Assembly: GCF_021412625.1 (NCBI RefSeq)
Contig: NZ_JAKCFI010000009.1
Coordinates: 62,001 to 126,000 of the forward strand
DNA: 64,000 bases
Source: Myxococcus stipitatus
GTDB taxonomy: Bacteria; Myxococcota; Myxococcia; Myxococcales; Myxococcaceae
Direction: 5' to 3'
Shown: piece by piece, positions 9,448-18,742 of the stretch
Numbering within the stretch: the first letter of the stretch is position 1
How the letters are laid out: every line of letters starts with the position of its first letter
The notes under the pieces: generated by a model
Seen by the model: the letters and a program-made list of their open reading frames with translations, nothing else
Told to the model about the DNA's origin: nothing
Database searches by the model: none
Translations under genes and position numbers: made by a program

Positions 9448-10265
9448 GCGGCCCCGGGAAGACAGGCGCCGGGTCCTCGGCCACGCCGGGGACGTTGGAC
9501 CTCATCATGGCGCGCAAGCGCCGGGAGCTGGCGGAGCGCCCCCCCATGGCGCCCCGTCCGCGACCGGAGCCACGGGACTTCGCGGGCGCGCTGTCGCGGC
9601 GCGCGCCGGGGCGGCCTGTGAGCGTCATCGCGGAGGTGAAGCGCAAGAGTCCGTCGGGGGGCGCGTTCCCGCACCCGGACGTGGTGGCGGTGGCCCGGGC
9701 CTACGAGGCCGCGGGGGCCAGCGCCATCAGCGTGCTGACGGACGGCCCCGACTTCGGCGGGCACCTGGACGACCTCGTCGCGGTGCGCGCGGCGGTGTCG
9801 TTGCCGGTGCTGCGCAAGGACTTCCTCGTCGCAGCGCGCGAGGTGGAGGAGAGCGCGCTGTGGGGCGCGGACGCGGTGCTGCTCATCGCGGACGCGCTGG
9901 AGGATGGTGAGCTGCGGGAGATGCTCGCCGCGGCGCGGGAGGCGCGGGTCGCCGCGCTGGTGGAGGCCCACACGGAGGCGCACGCCGAGCGGGCCCTGGC
10001 GGCGGGCGCGGAGCTGGTGGGCATCAACAACCGCGACCTCTCCACGCTGAAGACGGACGTGGCCACGGCGCTGCGGGTGATGCCCCGGCTGCGGAGCCGC
10101 GCCCGCGCGCTGGTGGCGGAGAGCGGGCTCAAGACGGTGGCGGAGCTGGTGGCGGCGCGCGACGCGGGCGCCGACGCGGTGCTCGTCGGCGAGTCGCTCC
10201 TGCGCGCCGCCGAGCCGGGCCGCGCGCTGCGGCGCCTGTTGGGCGAGGAGGAAGGTCCGCCGTGA
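9444..10265 (+). CDS. trpC: Indole-3-glycerol phosphate synthase
   Basis: 273 residues. TIM-barrel enzyme that closes the ring of carboxyphenylaminodeoxyribulose phosphate to indole-3-glycerol phosphate. Motifs: IAEVKRKSPSGG (catalytic lysine), LRKDFLV, LVEAHTEAHAERA, GINNRDLSTLK, ESGLKT and GADAVLVGESLL. The ATG overlaps the trpD stop by four bases, and its own stop overlaps the trpF GTG. It is monofunctional: TrpF is a separate protein, unlike the E. coli fusion. Confidence 0.97.
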   Translation: MSGPGKTGAGSSATPGTLDLIMARKRRELAERPPMAPRPRPEPRDFAGALSRRAPGRPVSVIAEVKRKSPSGGAFPHPDVVAVARAYEAAGASAISVLTDGPDFGGHLDDLVAVRAAVSLPVLRKDFLVAAREVEESALWGADAVLLIADALEDGELREMLAAAREARVAALVEAHTEAHAERALAAGAELVGINNRDLSTLKTDVATALRVMPRLRSRARALVAESGLKTVAELVAARDAGADAVLVGESLLRAAEPGRALRRLLGEEEGPP

Positions 10266-10900
10266 GCGTCAAGGTGAAGGTGTGCGGCGTCACGCGCCTG
10301 GAGGACGCGCGGGCGGCGTGGGAGGCCGGGGTGGACGCGCTCGGGCTCAACTTCTATCCGCGCTCGCCCCGCTGCGTGGACGTGGCCACGGCGGCGGCGC
10401 TCGCGCGCACCCGGCCTCCGCTGGGCGCGGTGGTGGGCGTGTTCGTCAACGCCGCGCCGGACGACATCCGCGCGAGGGTGCGCGAGTGCGGCCTCACGCT
10501 GGTGCAGCTGCACGGGGACGAGCCGCCGGAGGCCTGCTCGGGCTACGGCGTGCCCGTCATCAAGGCGCTGCGCGTGCAGGGGCCGGCGGACGTGGAGCGG
10601 GCGCGCGCCTACGTGGGCGTGGGCGACGTGGCCGGGCTGCTGTTGGACGGCGCGGCGCCTGGCTACGGCGGCGGCGGCGTGGGCTTCGACTGGTCGCTGG
10701 TGGCCAGGCTGGCGGGTGAAGGGGTGCCCGTGCTGGTGGCCGGCGGGCTGAAGCCCTCCAACGTCGCGGAGGCGGTGCGCGCGACGCGGCCCTACGGTGT
10801 GGACGTGGCCAGCGGGGTGGAGTCCGCCCCCGGCATCAAGGACCTGGACGCGGTGCGCGCCTTCGTGCGGGCCGCCAGGTCCCTCGACTTCAGGGAGTGA
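10262..10900 (+). CDS. trpF: Phosphoribosylanthranilate isomerase
   Basis: 212 residues. Amadori rearrangement of phosphoribosylanthranilate. VKVCGVT with the catalytic cysteine is at the N-terminus; [20 protein letters not shown] (catalytic Asp and phosphate loop), [12 protein letters not shown] and [10 protein letters not shown] follow in order. GTG start inside the trpC stop (GTGA). Five bases separate it from trpB. Confidence 0.97.
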   Translation: MSVKVKVCGVTRLEDARAAWEAGVDALGLNFYPRSPRCVDVATAAALARTRPPLGAVVGVFVNAAPDDIRARVRECGLTLVQLHGDEPPEACSGYGVPVIKALRVQGPADVERARAYVGVGDVAGLLLDGAAPGYGGGGVGFDWSLVARLAGEGVPVLVAGGLKPSNVAEAVRATRPYGVDVASGVESAPGIKDLDAVRAFVRAARSLDFRE

Positions 10901-10905
10901 CAGCC

Positions 10906-12111
10906 ATGAGTACGCAGACCGCCACCGGCCGCTTCGGGCGCTTCGGTGGCCGCTATGTGCCGGAGACGCTGGTCCCGGCGCTGCTGGAGCTGGAAGAGGC
11001 CTATTCGGCCGCGCGAGCGGACCCGACCTTCGACGCGGAGGTGGCGCGGGTGCTGCGCGAGTTCGTGGGGCGGCCCACGACGCTGACGCCCGCGCGCCGG
11101 CTCACCGAGGCGTGGGGGGGCGCGCAGGTGTGGCTCAAGCGCGAGGACCTGGCGCACACGGGCGCGCACAAGATCAACAACACCGTGGGGCAGGTGCTGC
11201 TCGCGCGGCGCATGGGCAAGAAGCGCATCATCGCGGAGACGGGCGCGGGACAGCACGGCGTGGCCACGGCGACGGCGTGCGCGCTGTTCGGCCTGCCCTG
11301 CGAGGTGTTCATGGGCGCGCTGGACGTGGAGCGGCAGGCGCTCAACGTCTTCCGCATGCGCGCGCTGGGCGCGGTGGTGCGGCCGGTGGAGTCGGGCTCG
11401 CGGACGTTGAAGGACGCGATGAACGAGGCCATGCGCTCGTGGGTGTCGCAGGTGTCGGACACGCACTACGTCATCGGCAGCGCGGCGGGGCCGCACCCCT
11501 ACCCCACGGTGGTCCGCGACTTCCAGTCCATCATCGGCAAGGAGCTGCGCGCGCAGGCGATGGCGGCCTTCGGGAGGTTGCCGGACGCGATTGTCGCGTG
11601 CGTGGGCGGCGGCTCGAACGCGATTGGCGTGTTGCATCCGTTCATCGGGGACGCGGGCGTGCGGCTCATCGGCGTGGAGGCCGGGGGCCATGGCCTGGAC
11701 TCCGGGCAGCATGGCGCGTCGCTGACGCTGGGGACGGAGGGCGTGTTGCACGGCTCGCGCTCGCTGGTGCTCCAGGACGCGGACGGGCAGATTCAAGAGG
11801 CGCACAGCATCTCCGCGGGCCTGGACTACCCGGGCGTCGGGCCGGAGCTGGCGCATCTGGCGAAGACGGGGCGCATGGAGGTGCGCACGGCGACGGATGA
11901 CGAGGCGCTCGCGGCCTTCTACGAGGTGGCGCGGATGGAGGGCATCCTCCCGGCGCTGGAGACATCGCACGCGTTCGCGCGCGGGCGGGAGCTGGCGCGG
12001 GAGCTGGGCGCCGGCAAGCACCTGGTCATCAACTGTTCGGGACGCGGGGACAAGGACGTGGCCACGATTTCGGCGCGAGGGGTTCCGCCGGCGGTGGGGG
12101 TGAAGGCGTGA
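10906..12111 (+). CDS. trpB: Tryptophan synthase beta chain
   Basis: 401 residues, the TrpB1 type. PLP enzyme joining indole and serine. HTGAHKINN carries the PLP lysine, [15 protein letters not shown] and the phosphate-cup loop GGGSNAIG are present, and the C-terminus has [13 protein letters not shown] 10906 is chosen over GTG 10897 because AGGGAG at 10892-10897 is well placed for it. Its stop overlaps the trpA GTG, fitting equal production of the alpha and beta subunits. Confidence 0.98.
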   Translation: MSTQTATGRFGRFGGRYVPETLVPALLELEEAYSAARADPTFDAEVARVLREFVGRPTTLTPARRLTEAWGGAQVWLKREDLAHTGAHKINNTVGQVLLARRMGKKRIIAETGAGQHGVATATACALFGLPCEVFMGALDVERQALNVFRMRALGAVVRPVESGSRTLKDAMNEAMRSWVSQVSDTHYVIGSAAGPHPYPTVVRDFQSIIGKELRAQAMAAFGRLPDAIVACVGGGSNAIGVLHPFIGDAGVRLIGVEAGGHGLDSGQHGASLTLGTEGVLHGSRSLVLQDADGQIQEAHSISAGLDYPGVGPELAHLAKTGRMEVRTATDDEALAAFYEVARMEGILPALETSHAFARGRELARELGAGKHLVINCSGRGDKDVATISARGVPPAVGVKA

Positions 12112-12899
12112 GCGGCGAAATCGCGAAGGCGTTCGCGCGGGCGAAGGCTCGCGGCGAGGGCGCGCTGGTGGCGTACGCCATGGCGGGGGACCCGGACCTG
12201 CCGCGCTCGGTGGACGTGTTCACCGCGCTGGTCGAGGGCGGCGCGGACGTGGTCGAGGTGGGCGTGGCGTTCAGCGACCCCATCGCGGACGGGCCCGTCA
12301 TCCAGGGCGCGGCGGAGCGGGCGTTGAAGGCGGGCTCCACGCTGAAGCGCGTGCTGGACGAAGTGGTGCCCGAGGTGCGCCGCAGGTGCCCGGAGACGCC
12401 GCTGGTCATCATGACGTACGTCAACGTCATCATGGCGTTCGGCGAGGAGCGCTTCGCGAAGCTGGCGCGGGAGCGCGGCGTGGCGGGCGCCATCCTCCCG
12501 GACCTGCCTCCCGAGGAGAGCGCGGACCTGCGCGCCACCTTCGACGCGGCGGGCGTGGACCTCGTGCCGCTGTGCGCGCCGACCACGCCGCGAGCGCGCG
12601 CGGAGGCCATCGCCCGTGATGCACGGGGCTTCGTCTACTGCGTGTCCGTGGCGGGCGTGACGGGCATGCGCGCGGAGCTACCGCCGGACCTGTCTCAGCG
12701 ACTGGACCTCGTGCGAGCGGCGGCGCCCGTGCCCGTGGTCGCCGGCTTCGGCATCTCCACCGCGGAGCAGGCGCGCACGCTGTCGGCGCACGCGGACGGT
12801 GTCGTGGTGGGCAGCGCGCTCGTCCGCGCGGCGCATGCCGATGGACCGGCCGCCGCCCGCGCGCTCTGCGCGGAGCTCAAGCGCGGCCTGAAGCGCTGA
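12108..12899 (+). CDS. trpA: Tryptophan synthase alpha chain
   Basis: 263 residues. Cleaves indole-3-glycerol phosphate and passes indole to TrpB. The catalytic Glu is in [11 protein letters not shown] and the Asp in [18 protein letters not shown] and [10 protein letters not shown] form the phosphate site. Final gene of the unit; a strong inverted repeat follows 14 bases after the stop. Confidence 0.98.
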   Translation: MSGEIAKAFARAKARGEGALVAYAMAGDPDLPRSVDVFTALVEGGADVVEVGVAFSDPIADGPVIQGAAERALKAGSTLKRVLDEVVPEVRRRCPETPLVIMTYVNVIMAFGEERFAKLARERGVAGAILPDLPPEESADLRATFDAAGVDLVPLCAPTTPRARAEAIARDARGFVYCVSVAGVTGMRAELPPDLSQRLDLVRAAAPVPVVAGFGISTAEQARTLSAHADGVVVGSALVRAAHADGPAAARALCAELKRGLKR

Positions 12900-12913
12900 G
12901 GCACTTCCTCCAC

Positions 12914-12946
12914 GACCGGCGCGTGCTCCCGACTCACGCGCCGGTC
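12914..12946 (+). terminator. 12-bp perfect hairpin after trpA
   Basis: Arms 12914-12925 and 12935-12946 are perfectly complementary with a 9-base loop. It begins 14 bases after the trpA stop. No T run follows, so a folded 3' end or Rho-assisted stop is as likely as intrinsic termination. Confidence 0.6.
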
Positions 12947-13136
12947 CTCCGCGCCTGGGGCGTTGCGCGCTGAACATCTCGCCGCTCGGCAACGCGCGAT
13001 GGAAGAACAACAGCGTCAACCCCAACGCCGCCCCCACGGGAACCCAGCAGCCGCGCCGGGATGACGGGGGAGTGCTCGCCAGCCGCCTCCCGGGGCTGGG
13101 AGGACGAGGCTTCTTCGGGTGGAGACGACGGGCGGG
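12947..13136 (-). other. Gene-poor gap with a possible broken or tiny membrane ORF
   Basis: No clear gene. On the minus strand one frame holds a hydrophobic stretch (GAALGLTLLFF, about 13037 downward) that could be a membrane segment, but it runs without a stop into antisense trpA. Another frame (ATG 13140 to TGA 12934) overlaps the preceding small ORF by ATGA and gives a 68-residue polar, Arg-rich peptide. Neither is convincing; a frameshift between them is possible. Confidence 0.25.
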
Positions 13137-13247
13137 TCATGGAGTCCGGGGCCGCCTCGGCTCGAGGAACCACACCAGGCAGCGGCCTTCCGCGAGCATC
13201 AGCGAGAGCCAGACGGCCCCGAACGCCAATCCTCCGGCCGTCCTCAC
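13137..13247 (-). CDS. Possible 36-residue membrane peptide coupled to the upstream secreted-protein gene
   Basis: GTG at 13247 overlaps the TGA of the 13244-13660 gene (GTGA). The product starts VRTAGGLAFGAVWLSLML and ends FLEPRRPRTP: a single hydrophobic segment followed by arginines. This is too short for a family match, but the overlap and TM-plus-basic-tail pattern are compatible with a real small protein. Low confidence. Confidence 0.3.
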   Translation of the reverse strand: MRTAGGLAFGAVWLSLMLAEGRCLVWFLEPRRPRTP

Positions 13248-13660
13248 GGTGCTCCCGCGCGCGTCTTCTCCCAGATGGGTCGGTAGTCGTACGTCGGGTA
13301 GAACTCCGTGCGGAACGCGCCCCAGGCGCCCTTCTCGAACGCGAGGTTCACGTCGCGCAGCTTCTCGGGAGGCAGGCGCACGGTGACCACCTGCCCCACG
13401 CCCATCATCACGTACCAGGACACCACCTCCACGCCCGGGGGCGGGAAGTTCTTGCGGAAGCCCGTGCGGTCCAGGTGGGCGTTGATCTCCTCCAGCGTCT
13501 TGCCCTGGTCATGTCGCATGAAGATGGTCAGCAGCATCGTGCCCTCCGTGCCGGCGGGCTTCTCCCCGGGAGGCCGCGCGTGCCCGGGCAGGGTCAGGGT
13601 GAGCGCGAACGTCACGGCGAGCGCGATGGAGACGGGGAAAGGCGAGCGGACCTGGCGCAT
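13244..13660 (-). CDS. Small secreted protein of unknown function
   Basis: 138 residues. N-terminal signal peptide (basic start, VSIALAVTFALTLTLPGHA). The mature part has a mixed alpha/beta pattern with a hydrophobic VVSWYVMMGVGQVVTVRLP strand region, probably a small periplasmic domain. No family recognised. It lies convergently to trpA, separated by 344 bases. Confidence 0.65.
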   Translation of the reverse strand: MRQVRSPFPVSIALAVTFALTLTLPGHARPPGEKPAGTEGTMLLTIFMRHDQGKTLEEINAHLDRTGFRKNFPPPGVEVVSWYVMMGVGQVVTVRLPPEKLRDVNLAFEKGAWGAFRTEFYPTYDYRPIWEKTRAGAP

Positions 13661-13682
13661 GGAGGATGGGCTCCTGGGTGGG

Positions 13683-13717
13683 CGTGGGGCGGCCCCACGG
13701 TGCGGCGCTCGCCGCAC
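13683..13717. repeat. Two adjacent short hairpins between divergent genes
   Basis: Stems 13683-13689/13693-13699 (7 bp, loop 3) and 13700-13706/13711-13717 (7 bp, loop 4) abut each other in the spacer between the minus secreted-protein gene and the plus phosphatase gene. Function unknown. Confidence 0.45.
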
Positions 13718-13847
13718 GGGCATGAGTGTCGCGCATCGGTGAGCCGGGGCGCGGCCTGTCACGCAGGAGGAAGACGGACTGTCGACTCACCATCGCGCCG
13801 CGCCGGGCCCAGGCGTCGCCGCGCGACGGGTGGCACAATCCCCGGCG

Positions 13848-14462
13848 ATGAAAGCGCGTGGACCTCATGTGGTGCTCGTCCGGCACGGCGAGACGGCGTG
13901 GAGCCAGAGTGGCCAGCACACCGGCCGCACGGACATCCCATTGCTGGAGGGTGGACGAGAGATGGCGGCGCTGCTCGGCGAGCCGCTCCACGCCTGGAAG
14001 TTCGCCCAGGTCTGGACCAGCCCGCTCAGCCGCGCGGCGGAGACCTGCGCGCTCGCGGGCTATGGGGATGTCGCCATCCGCCGGGACGACCTGATGGAGT
14101 GGGACTACGGCGACCACGAGGGGCGCACCAGCGCGGAGATTCGCGCGGAGCAATCGGACTGGACCATCTGGCGAAGCGGCGCTCCGCATGGAGAGACGGC
14201 GGACCAGATTGGCGCGCGGGCCGACCGGGTCATCGCGGACGCACGCGCCGTGGGAGGCGACGTCCTCATCTTCTCGCACGGCCACTTCCTGCGCGTGCTC
14301 GCGGCGCGCTGGCTGGGCCTCTCCCCCGCGGAAGGGCGGCTGTTCCTGCTGAGCACCGGCTCCATCAGCGCGCTCGGCCGCGAAGGCGAAGCGGCGCAGC
14401 CGGTCCTCGCGTGCTGGAACGACACCACGCACCTGCGGGGTGTCTCCAGTCGGAACCTGTGA
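13848..14462 (+). CDS. Histidine phosphatase superfamily protein (phosphoglycerate mutase-like)
   Basis: 204 residues. The catalytic RHG motif is in VVLVRHGETAWS (His ~13), followed by GQHTGRTDIPL, the acid residue in MEWDYGDHEGRT, and the second histidine in FSHGHFLRVLAARWLG. This fits broad-specificity phosphatases of the GpmB/CobC group better than true dPGM glycolytic enzymes, which are longer. ATG 13848 begins just before the first beta strand. It sits between the two trp units and is convergent with trpG. Confidence 0.88.
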   Translation: MKARGPHVVLVRHGETAWSQSGQHTGRTDIPLLEGGREMAALLGEPLHAWKFAQVWTSPLSRAAETCALAGYGDVAIRRDDLMEWDYGDHEGRTSAEIRAEQSDWTIWRSGAPHGETADQIGARADRVIADARAVGGDVLIFSHGHFLRVLAARWLGLSPAEGRLFLLSTGSISALGREGEAAQPVLACWNDTTHLRGVSSRNL

Positions 14463-14494
14463 GCGGGTGCCACGGGACGGCCCCGGGCACCCGC
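14463..14494. terminator. Bidirectional hairpin between phosphatase gene and trpG
   Basis: A 9-bp perfect stem, 14463-14471/14486-14494, fills most of the 39-base gap between convergent stops. It can act on both strands. No T run on either side. Confidence 0.55.
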
Positions 14495-14501
14495 GAGCAC
14501 G

Positions 14502-15065
14502 TCAGAGGCGCCCCTCGAGGAAGTTCTTCACCAGCGTGGGCCCCTCCGGCGTCAGCACGCTCTCCGGATGGAACTGGAAGCCCACCACCGGCCGCGTGCG
14601 GTGCCGCAGCGCCATGATGAGGCCGTCCTGGCTCCAGGCGGTGGCCTCCAGCTCGGACGGCAGCGAGGACGCCTCCACCACCAGCGAGTGGTAGCGCGCG
14701 GCCTGGAAGCCCTGGCTCGCGCCGGTGAACACGCCGGTACCGCCGTGCTGGATGCGCGCCGCCTTGCCGTGCACCGGCTCGGGCGCGCGAATCACGTTCC
14801 CCCCGAAGGCCGCGCCAATGGACTGGTGCCCCAGACACACGCCGAGCACCGGCACGCGGGCCTGGGCGATGGCCGCGACGCTGACGCCCGCCTCGTGGGG
14901 CGTGCAGGGCCCCGGGGAAATCACCAGGTGCGACGCCCCCTGCGCGGCGACGCCGGCCGCGTCCAGCGCGTCGTTGCGCACGACCTTCACCTCGGCGCCC
15001 AGCGTGTAGAGGAGCTGGACGAGGTTGAAGGTGAACGAGTCGTAGTTGTCGATGACGAGAATCAC
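14502..15065 (-). CDS. trpG: Anthranilate synthase glutamine amidotransferase subunit
   Basis: 187 residues. Class I amidotransferase delivering ammonia to TrpE. ILVIDNYDSFTFNLVQ at the N-terminus, the oxyanion motif ISPGPCTPHEAG, the nucleophile in GVCLGHQ and the catalytic HPES are all present. GTG 15065 overlaps the trpE TGA (GTGA). It could also serve para-aminobenzoate synthesis (PabA), as in many bacteria, but coupling to TrpE favours TrpG. Confidence 0.95.
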   Translation of the reverse strand: MILVIDNYDSFTFNLVQLLYTLGAEVKVVRNDALDAAGVAAQGASHLVISPGPCTPHEAGVSVAAIAQARVPVLGVCLGHQSIGAAFGGNVIRAPEPVHGKAARIQHGGTGVFTGASQGFQAARYHSLVVEASSLPSELEATAWSQDGLIMALRHRTRPVVGFQFHPESVLTPEGPTLVKNFLEGRL

Positions 15066-16561
15066 CGGCCACCTCCCTCGCGCGCCAGCCGGAGCGCGGC
15101 GGCCATGGCGCCCGCCTTGGCCTCCGTCTCGTCCGCCTCCTTCGAGGGCACGGAGTCCGCGACGAGCCCCGCGCCCGCGGTCCACATCGTCCGGTCCCCA
15201 TCCACGAAGAAGGTCCTCAGGGCGATGGCCACGTCCAGCGTGCCGCAGAAGGACAGGTAGCCCACCGCGCCCGAATAGGGGCCGCGCCGCTGCACCTCCA
15301 GCTCGTCGATGATCTGCATCGCGCGAATCTTCGGCGCGCCGGACACGGTCCCCGCGGGGAACGTGCTCGCCAGCGCGTCCAACGCGTCGAAGCGCGCGTC
15401 CAGCTTCCCTCGCACCTGGGAGACCAGGTGCATCACGTGGCTGTAGCGCTCGATGACCATCAGGTCCTCGACGCGCACCGTGCCCGGGGCGGCCACGCGG
15501 CCCACGTCGTTGCGGCCCAGGTCCACCAGCATGATGTGCTCGGCGCGCTCCTTCTCGTCCGCGAGCAGCTCCTTCTCCAGCGCCAGGTCCTGCGCCTCGG
15601 AGGCGCCACGCCGCCGCGTCCCCGCGATGGGGCGCACCACCACGTCACCGTCGCGCACCTGCACCAGCAGCTCCGGCGAGGCCCCCACCAGCGCTCGCGC
15701 CTCGCCCAGCTCCACCAGGAACAGGTAGGGCGAGGGGTTCACCCGCCGCAGCGCGCGGTAGAGCGACAACGGCGGCGGCGCCCCGCGCGACTCGAAGCGC
15801 CGGGCCAGCACCACCTGGAAGATGTCGCCCGCGCGGATGTACTCCTGCGCGCGCGCCACCGCCGCCTCGTAGCCTTCGCGATCCCAACAGGCCACCGGCG
15901 CCCCGTCGCCCTTCATCCGCGGCGCGGGCGCGTAGGCCTCCGGCGGAAGCGGCTGCTGGAGCCGGTCGGCCATCGCCTGCGCGCGCGCCTCCGCGTCCTT
16001 CAACGCCGCCGCCACGCTGGCGTGCAGGGACGGCCGGGCGATGGCGGTGACCTTCAGCGTCCCCGTGCGCGAGTCGTGGGTGACGAAGTCCTCGCACACC
16101 AGCCATTCCGAGTCGGGGAAGGACAGGTCGCGCGGGTGGCGGTCCGGGACGGTGGGCTCCATCCACGAGACGCAGTTGTAACCCATGTACCCCACCAGGC
16201 CGCCCAGGAAGGGCGCCTCGCCGGGGAGCCGGGCCACGGCCAGCTCGCGCCACAGCGCGCGGAGCACGTCCAGCGGAGGGCCCTCGCGTCGCTCCTCGCG
16301 CGAGCCACGCCACACCGTGGCGCCCCGCGCGTCCAGCCGCACGCGACCCGCCGCGTGCGCGCCCACGTGGCTGTAGCGCCCGAAGCGCTCGCCGCCGTAG
16401 CACGACTCGAGGATGAAGCCGCGCGAGCCTCCGCCCAGCTTCAGGTACGCCGACAGCGGGGTGTCGAGGTCCGCCGGCAGCTCCACCGACACCGGCACCG
16501 ACTCGCCCTGCTCCGCCCGCTGGCGGTACGCCGCCTTCCGCTCCTGTGCATCCATCGTCAT
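15062..16561 (-). CDS. trpE: Anthranilate synthase component I
   Basis: 499 residues. Converts chorismate to anthranilate. The N-terminal region has the LES motif in GFILESCYGG, associated with Trp feedback binding. The C-terminal chorismate-binding domain shows IFQVVLARRFE, PIAGTRRRG, ERAEHIMLVDLGRND and TFPAGTVSGAPKIRAMQIID in order. ATG 16561 is chosen because GGGAG lies about 7 bases upstream; GTG 16564 and ATG 16555 are alternatives. It forms its own unit with trpG, facing the aroF-trpDCFBA operon. Confidence 0.95.
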   Translation of the reverse strand: MTMDAQERKAAYRQRAEQGESVPVSVELPADLDTPLSAYLKLGGGSRGFILESCYGGERFGRYSHVGAHAAGRVRLDARGATVWRGSREERREGPPLDVLRALWRELAVARLPGEAPFLGGLVGYMGYNCVSWMEPTVPDRHPRDLSFPDSEWLVCEDFVTHDSRTGTLKVTAIARPSLHASVAAALKDAEARAQAMADRLQQPLPPEAYAPAPRMKGDGAPVACWDREGYEAAVARAQEYIRAGDIFQVVLARRFESRGAPPPLSLYRALRRVNPSPYLFLVELGEARALVGASPELLVQVRDGDVVVRPIAGTRRRGASEAQDLALEKELLADEKERAEHIMLVDLGRNDVGRVAAPGTVRVEDLMVIERYSHVMHLVSQVRGKLDARFDALDALASTFPAGTVSGAPKIRAMQIIDELEVQRRGPYSGAVGYLSFCGTLDVAIALRTFFVDGDRTMWTAGAGLVADSVPSKEADETEAKAGAMAAALRLAREGGGR

Positions 16562-16574
16562 CACCGCTCTCCCA

Positions 16575-17510
16575 CTACCGCATCGTCTCCGACCCCGCGA
16601 CGCCCGAGGGGACCTGCTCCATGTACACCCCCTCCGACAGGATGAAGGGTGTGCGCGTCGTCACCTCGTCCTTCACCCCGCCCTTCTCGTCGTCCTCGTA
16701 GGTCGTCTGCGCCACCGTGAGGCCCTTCGTCTTCGGCTGGAAGGAGACCTTGAAGTCCGAATGGCTGGGCGGGTCGGACAGGCCCGCCAGCTCCAGGGCG
16801 AGCTGAGCCTTGCCCAGCACGCCCTTCTTCTTCCCCGGCACCGTGTAGCTCACGAACGTGGTGCGGTAATCGCCGCAGGCCTCCGGGCTCGAATCGACCT
16901 GCACCAGCGCGATGCCCGCCGTCTTCGCGGAGACGAGCTTCGCCCGCGCGGGTCCGCCCTCCACGGAGAGGTACCCGCCTCCGGCGGGCGTGAGGTCCAC
17001 GCTGGACACCCTGCGCGGCGGCTTCACGCGGGGCTCCATCACCCGGACGCGAATCTTGAAGTCGCCGCTCATCACCACCGTGGCGACCTCCAGCTCCCCG
17101 TCGCCGTCGAAGTCGCTCTCGAAGCGGTAGGGCGTCAGCGTGTTGCCGAAGAGCCAGCCCACATGGCGCTGGTCGTCCCCCGTCGCGGCGGTGCCCTTCG
17201 TGTCGATGTACTCCACCGAGTACCAGTGGTTGACGTACTCCCCCACCTTCACCCGCTCCGCGCGCCGTTCGAGCACCCGCACGGCCGCGCCCAGGGGCAG
17301 CGTGGTGACGACGGCCGCGTCCGCCGAGGGCGTCTGTCGCAGGTTCGCCTCGTCCACGCCGACGTAGAGGTCCGCCTTGGCGGAGGGCTCCCATTCGCTC
17401 AGCTCGTAGGACTCCAACGTCCGCTGGGCCGCGTCCGAGGGCGCGGAATACTGCAGGTGGAGCGGCGGCGACTGGGTGAGCACGAGTGACATCAGCAGCA
17501 CGGGCGTCAT
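16575..17510 (-). CDS. Secreted SH3b-domain protein
   Basis: 311 residues. A short signal peptide (~1-15) is followed by an SH3b-like segment, DLYVGVDEANLRQTPSADA to RVKVG (~48-95), often used for cell-wall or ligand binding. The rest is beta-rich: the segment FDGDGELEVATV resembles a VCBS/FG-GAP-like Asp-rich calcium loop. Probably periplasmic or outer surface. It ends 14 bases before the trpE start and could share its transcript, though no functional tie is evident. Confidence 0.7.
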   Translation of the reverse strand: MTPVLLMSLVLTQSPPLHLQYSAPSDAAQRTLESYELSEWEPSAKADLYVGVDEANLRQTPSADAAVVTTLPLGAAVRVLERRAERVKVGEYVNHWYSVEYIDTKGTAATGDDQRHVGWLFGNTLTPYRFESDFDGDGELEVATVVMSGDFKIRVRVMEPRVKPPRRVSSVDLTPAGGGYLSVEGGPARAKLVSAKTAGIALVQVDSSPEACGDYRTTFVSYTVPGKKKGVLGKAQLALELAGLSDPPSHSDFKVSFQPKTKGLTVAQTTYEDDEKGGVKDEVTTRTPFILSEGVYMEQVPSGVAGSETMR

Positions 17511-17713
17511 GGAGCCATCCGGGCAGGAGGTGCCGGAGACTTAATCCCGCTCCCTCCTCAGCGTCCAAGGGGGCTCGATATTCCCTGGGCGTTGCTTAAG
17601 GAAAGGGTGGTCATGTCCGCGTGGCCATGGACCAGCCCGGGGGGCTCGCGTCCGCGACCCGCGCCGGGCCCCGGGTGGTCACCCCTGGAACCCCTCGTTA
17701 CCTCTAGGGAATC
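17511..17713. promoter_or_regulatory. Divergent promoter region of SH3b gene and DNA-repair operon
   Basis: About 200 bases between divergent genes. It holds a near-palindrome with arms GGGTG/CACCC at 17673-17684, 30 bases before the exonuclease GTG, and related half sites upstream. No confident -35/-10 boxes. A damage-responsive operator is possible but not shown. Confidence 0.3.
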
Positions 17714-18739
17714 GTGACCACGCTCGCGCCCTCACAGGTCTCCAGGCCGCTCGTCTCCGTGACGCCGCAGGGGCTCTTCTGCGAGGCCGGCGACTTCCAC
17801 ATCGACCCCTGGCGTCCCGTCCCGCGCGCCGTCATCACCCACGCCCACGGGGACCACGCGCGCGGAGGAAGCCAACGCTACCTGGGCGCCCGGGCGGGCG
17901 AGGCCCTGCTGCGCCGCCGGGTGGGGGCGGACGCCCGCATCGACTCGCTGGAGTATGGCGAACGGCGCACGCTGGGGGACGTCACCGTCAGCCTCCACCC
18001 CGCGGGCCACGTGCTGGGCAGCGCCCAGGTGCGCCTCGAACACCGAGGCGAGGTCTGGGTCGTCTCCGGGGACTACAAGCGCGCGCCGGACCCGACCTGC
18101 GCGCCCTTCGAGCCGGTGCGGTGCCACACGTTCATCACGGAGGCCACGTTCGGGCTGCCCATCTATCGCTGGGAGGACCCGCGCATCGTGGCCGAGGACG
18201 TGCTGCGGTGGTGGGACGCCAACCGCGCGCGAGGCCGGGCGGCGGTGCTGTTCTGCTACGCGCTGGGCAAGGCGCAGCGGGTCCTCGCGGAGCTCGCGCG
18301 GCTGACGGACCGGACGGTCCTCGTCCACGGCGCGGTGCATGGGCTGGTGGAGCTCTACCGCGACGCGGGCGTGGGGATGCTGCCCACGCAACGGGTGGCG
18401 GAGACACGGAAGGGGGCCTCCTTCGCGGGGGCGCTGGTGGTGGCGCCGCCGAGCGCCGGGGGGTCCACCTGGATGCGCCGCTTCGGCGAGGTGGAGACGG
18501 GCTTCGCGTCGGGCTGGATGCGCGTGCGCGGCAACCGGCGGCGGCGGGGATTCGACCGGGGCTTCGCGCTGTCGGACCACGCGGACTGGGCGGAGCTGCT
18601 GCGCACCGTGGAGGAGACGGGCGCCGAGCGCGTGCTGACGACCCACGGCCAGGCGGAGCCGCTGGCGCGCTATCTGCGCGAGCGCGGCCTGGACGCCTCT
18701 CCCCTGGCCACGCCCTTCGAGGGCGAGGCGGAGGACTGA
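17714..18739 (+). CDS. Ligase-associated DNA damage response exonuclease (metallo-beta-lactamase fold)
   Basis: 341 residues. It belongs to the MBL/beta-CASP-like nuclease group found next to bacterial ATP-dependent ligases. The metal-binding HAHGDHARGG lies near residue 40, GHVLGSAQV and the Asp of VSGDYKRAPDPT follow, and ALSDHADWAELL carries a late histidine. Predicted to trim DNA ends before ligation. GTG start at 17714. First gene of a four- or five-gene operon; the ligase starts 3 bases after its stop. Confidence 0.92.
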   Translation: MTTLAPSQVSRPLVSVTPQGLFCEAGDFHIDPWRPVPRAVITHAHGDHARGGSQRYLGARAGEALLRRRVGADARIDSLEYGERRTLGDVTVSLHPAGHVLGSAQVRLEHRGEVWVVSGDYKRAPDPTCAPFEPVRCHTFITEATFGLPIYRWEDPRIVAEDVLRWWDANRARGRAAVLFCYALGKAQRVLAELARLTDRTVLVHGAVHGLVELYRDAGVGMLPTQRVAETRKGASFAGALVVAPPSAGGSTWMRRFGEVETGFASGWMRVRGNRRRRGFDRGFALSDHADWAELLRTVEETGAERVLTTHGQAEPLARYLRERGLDASPLATPFEGEAED

Positions 18740-18742
18740 CGC

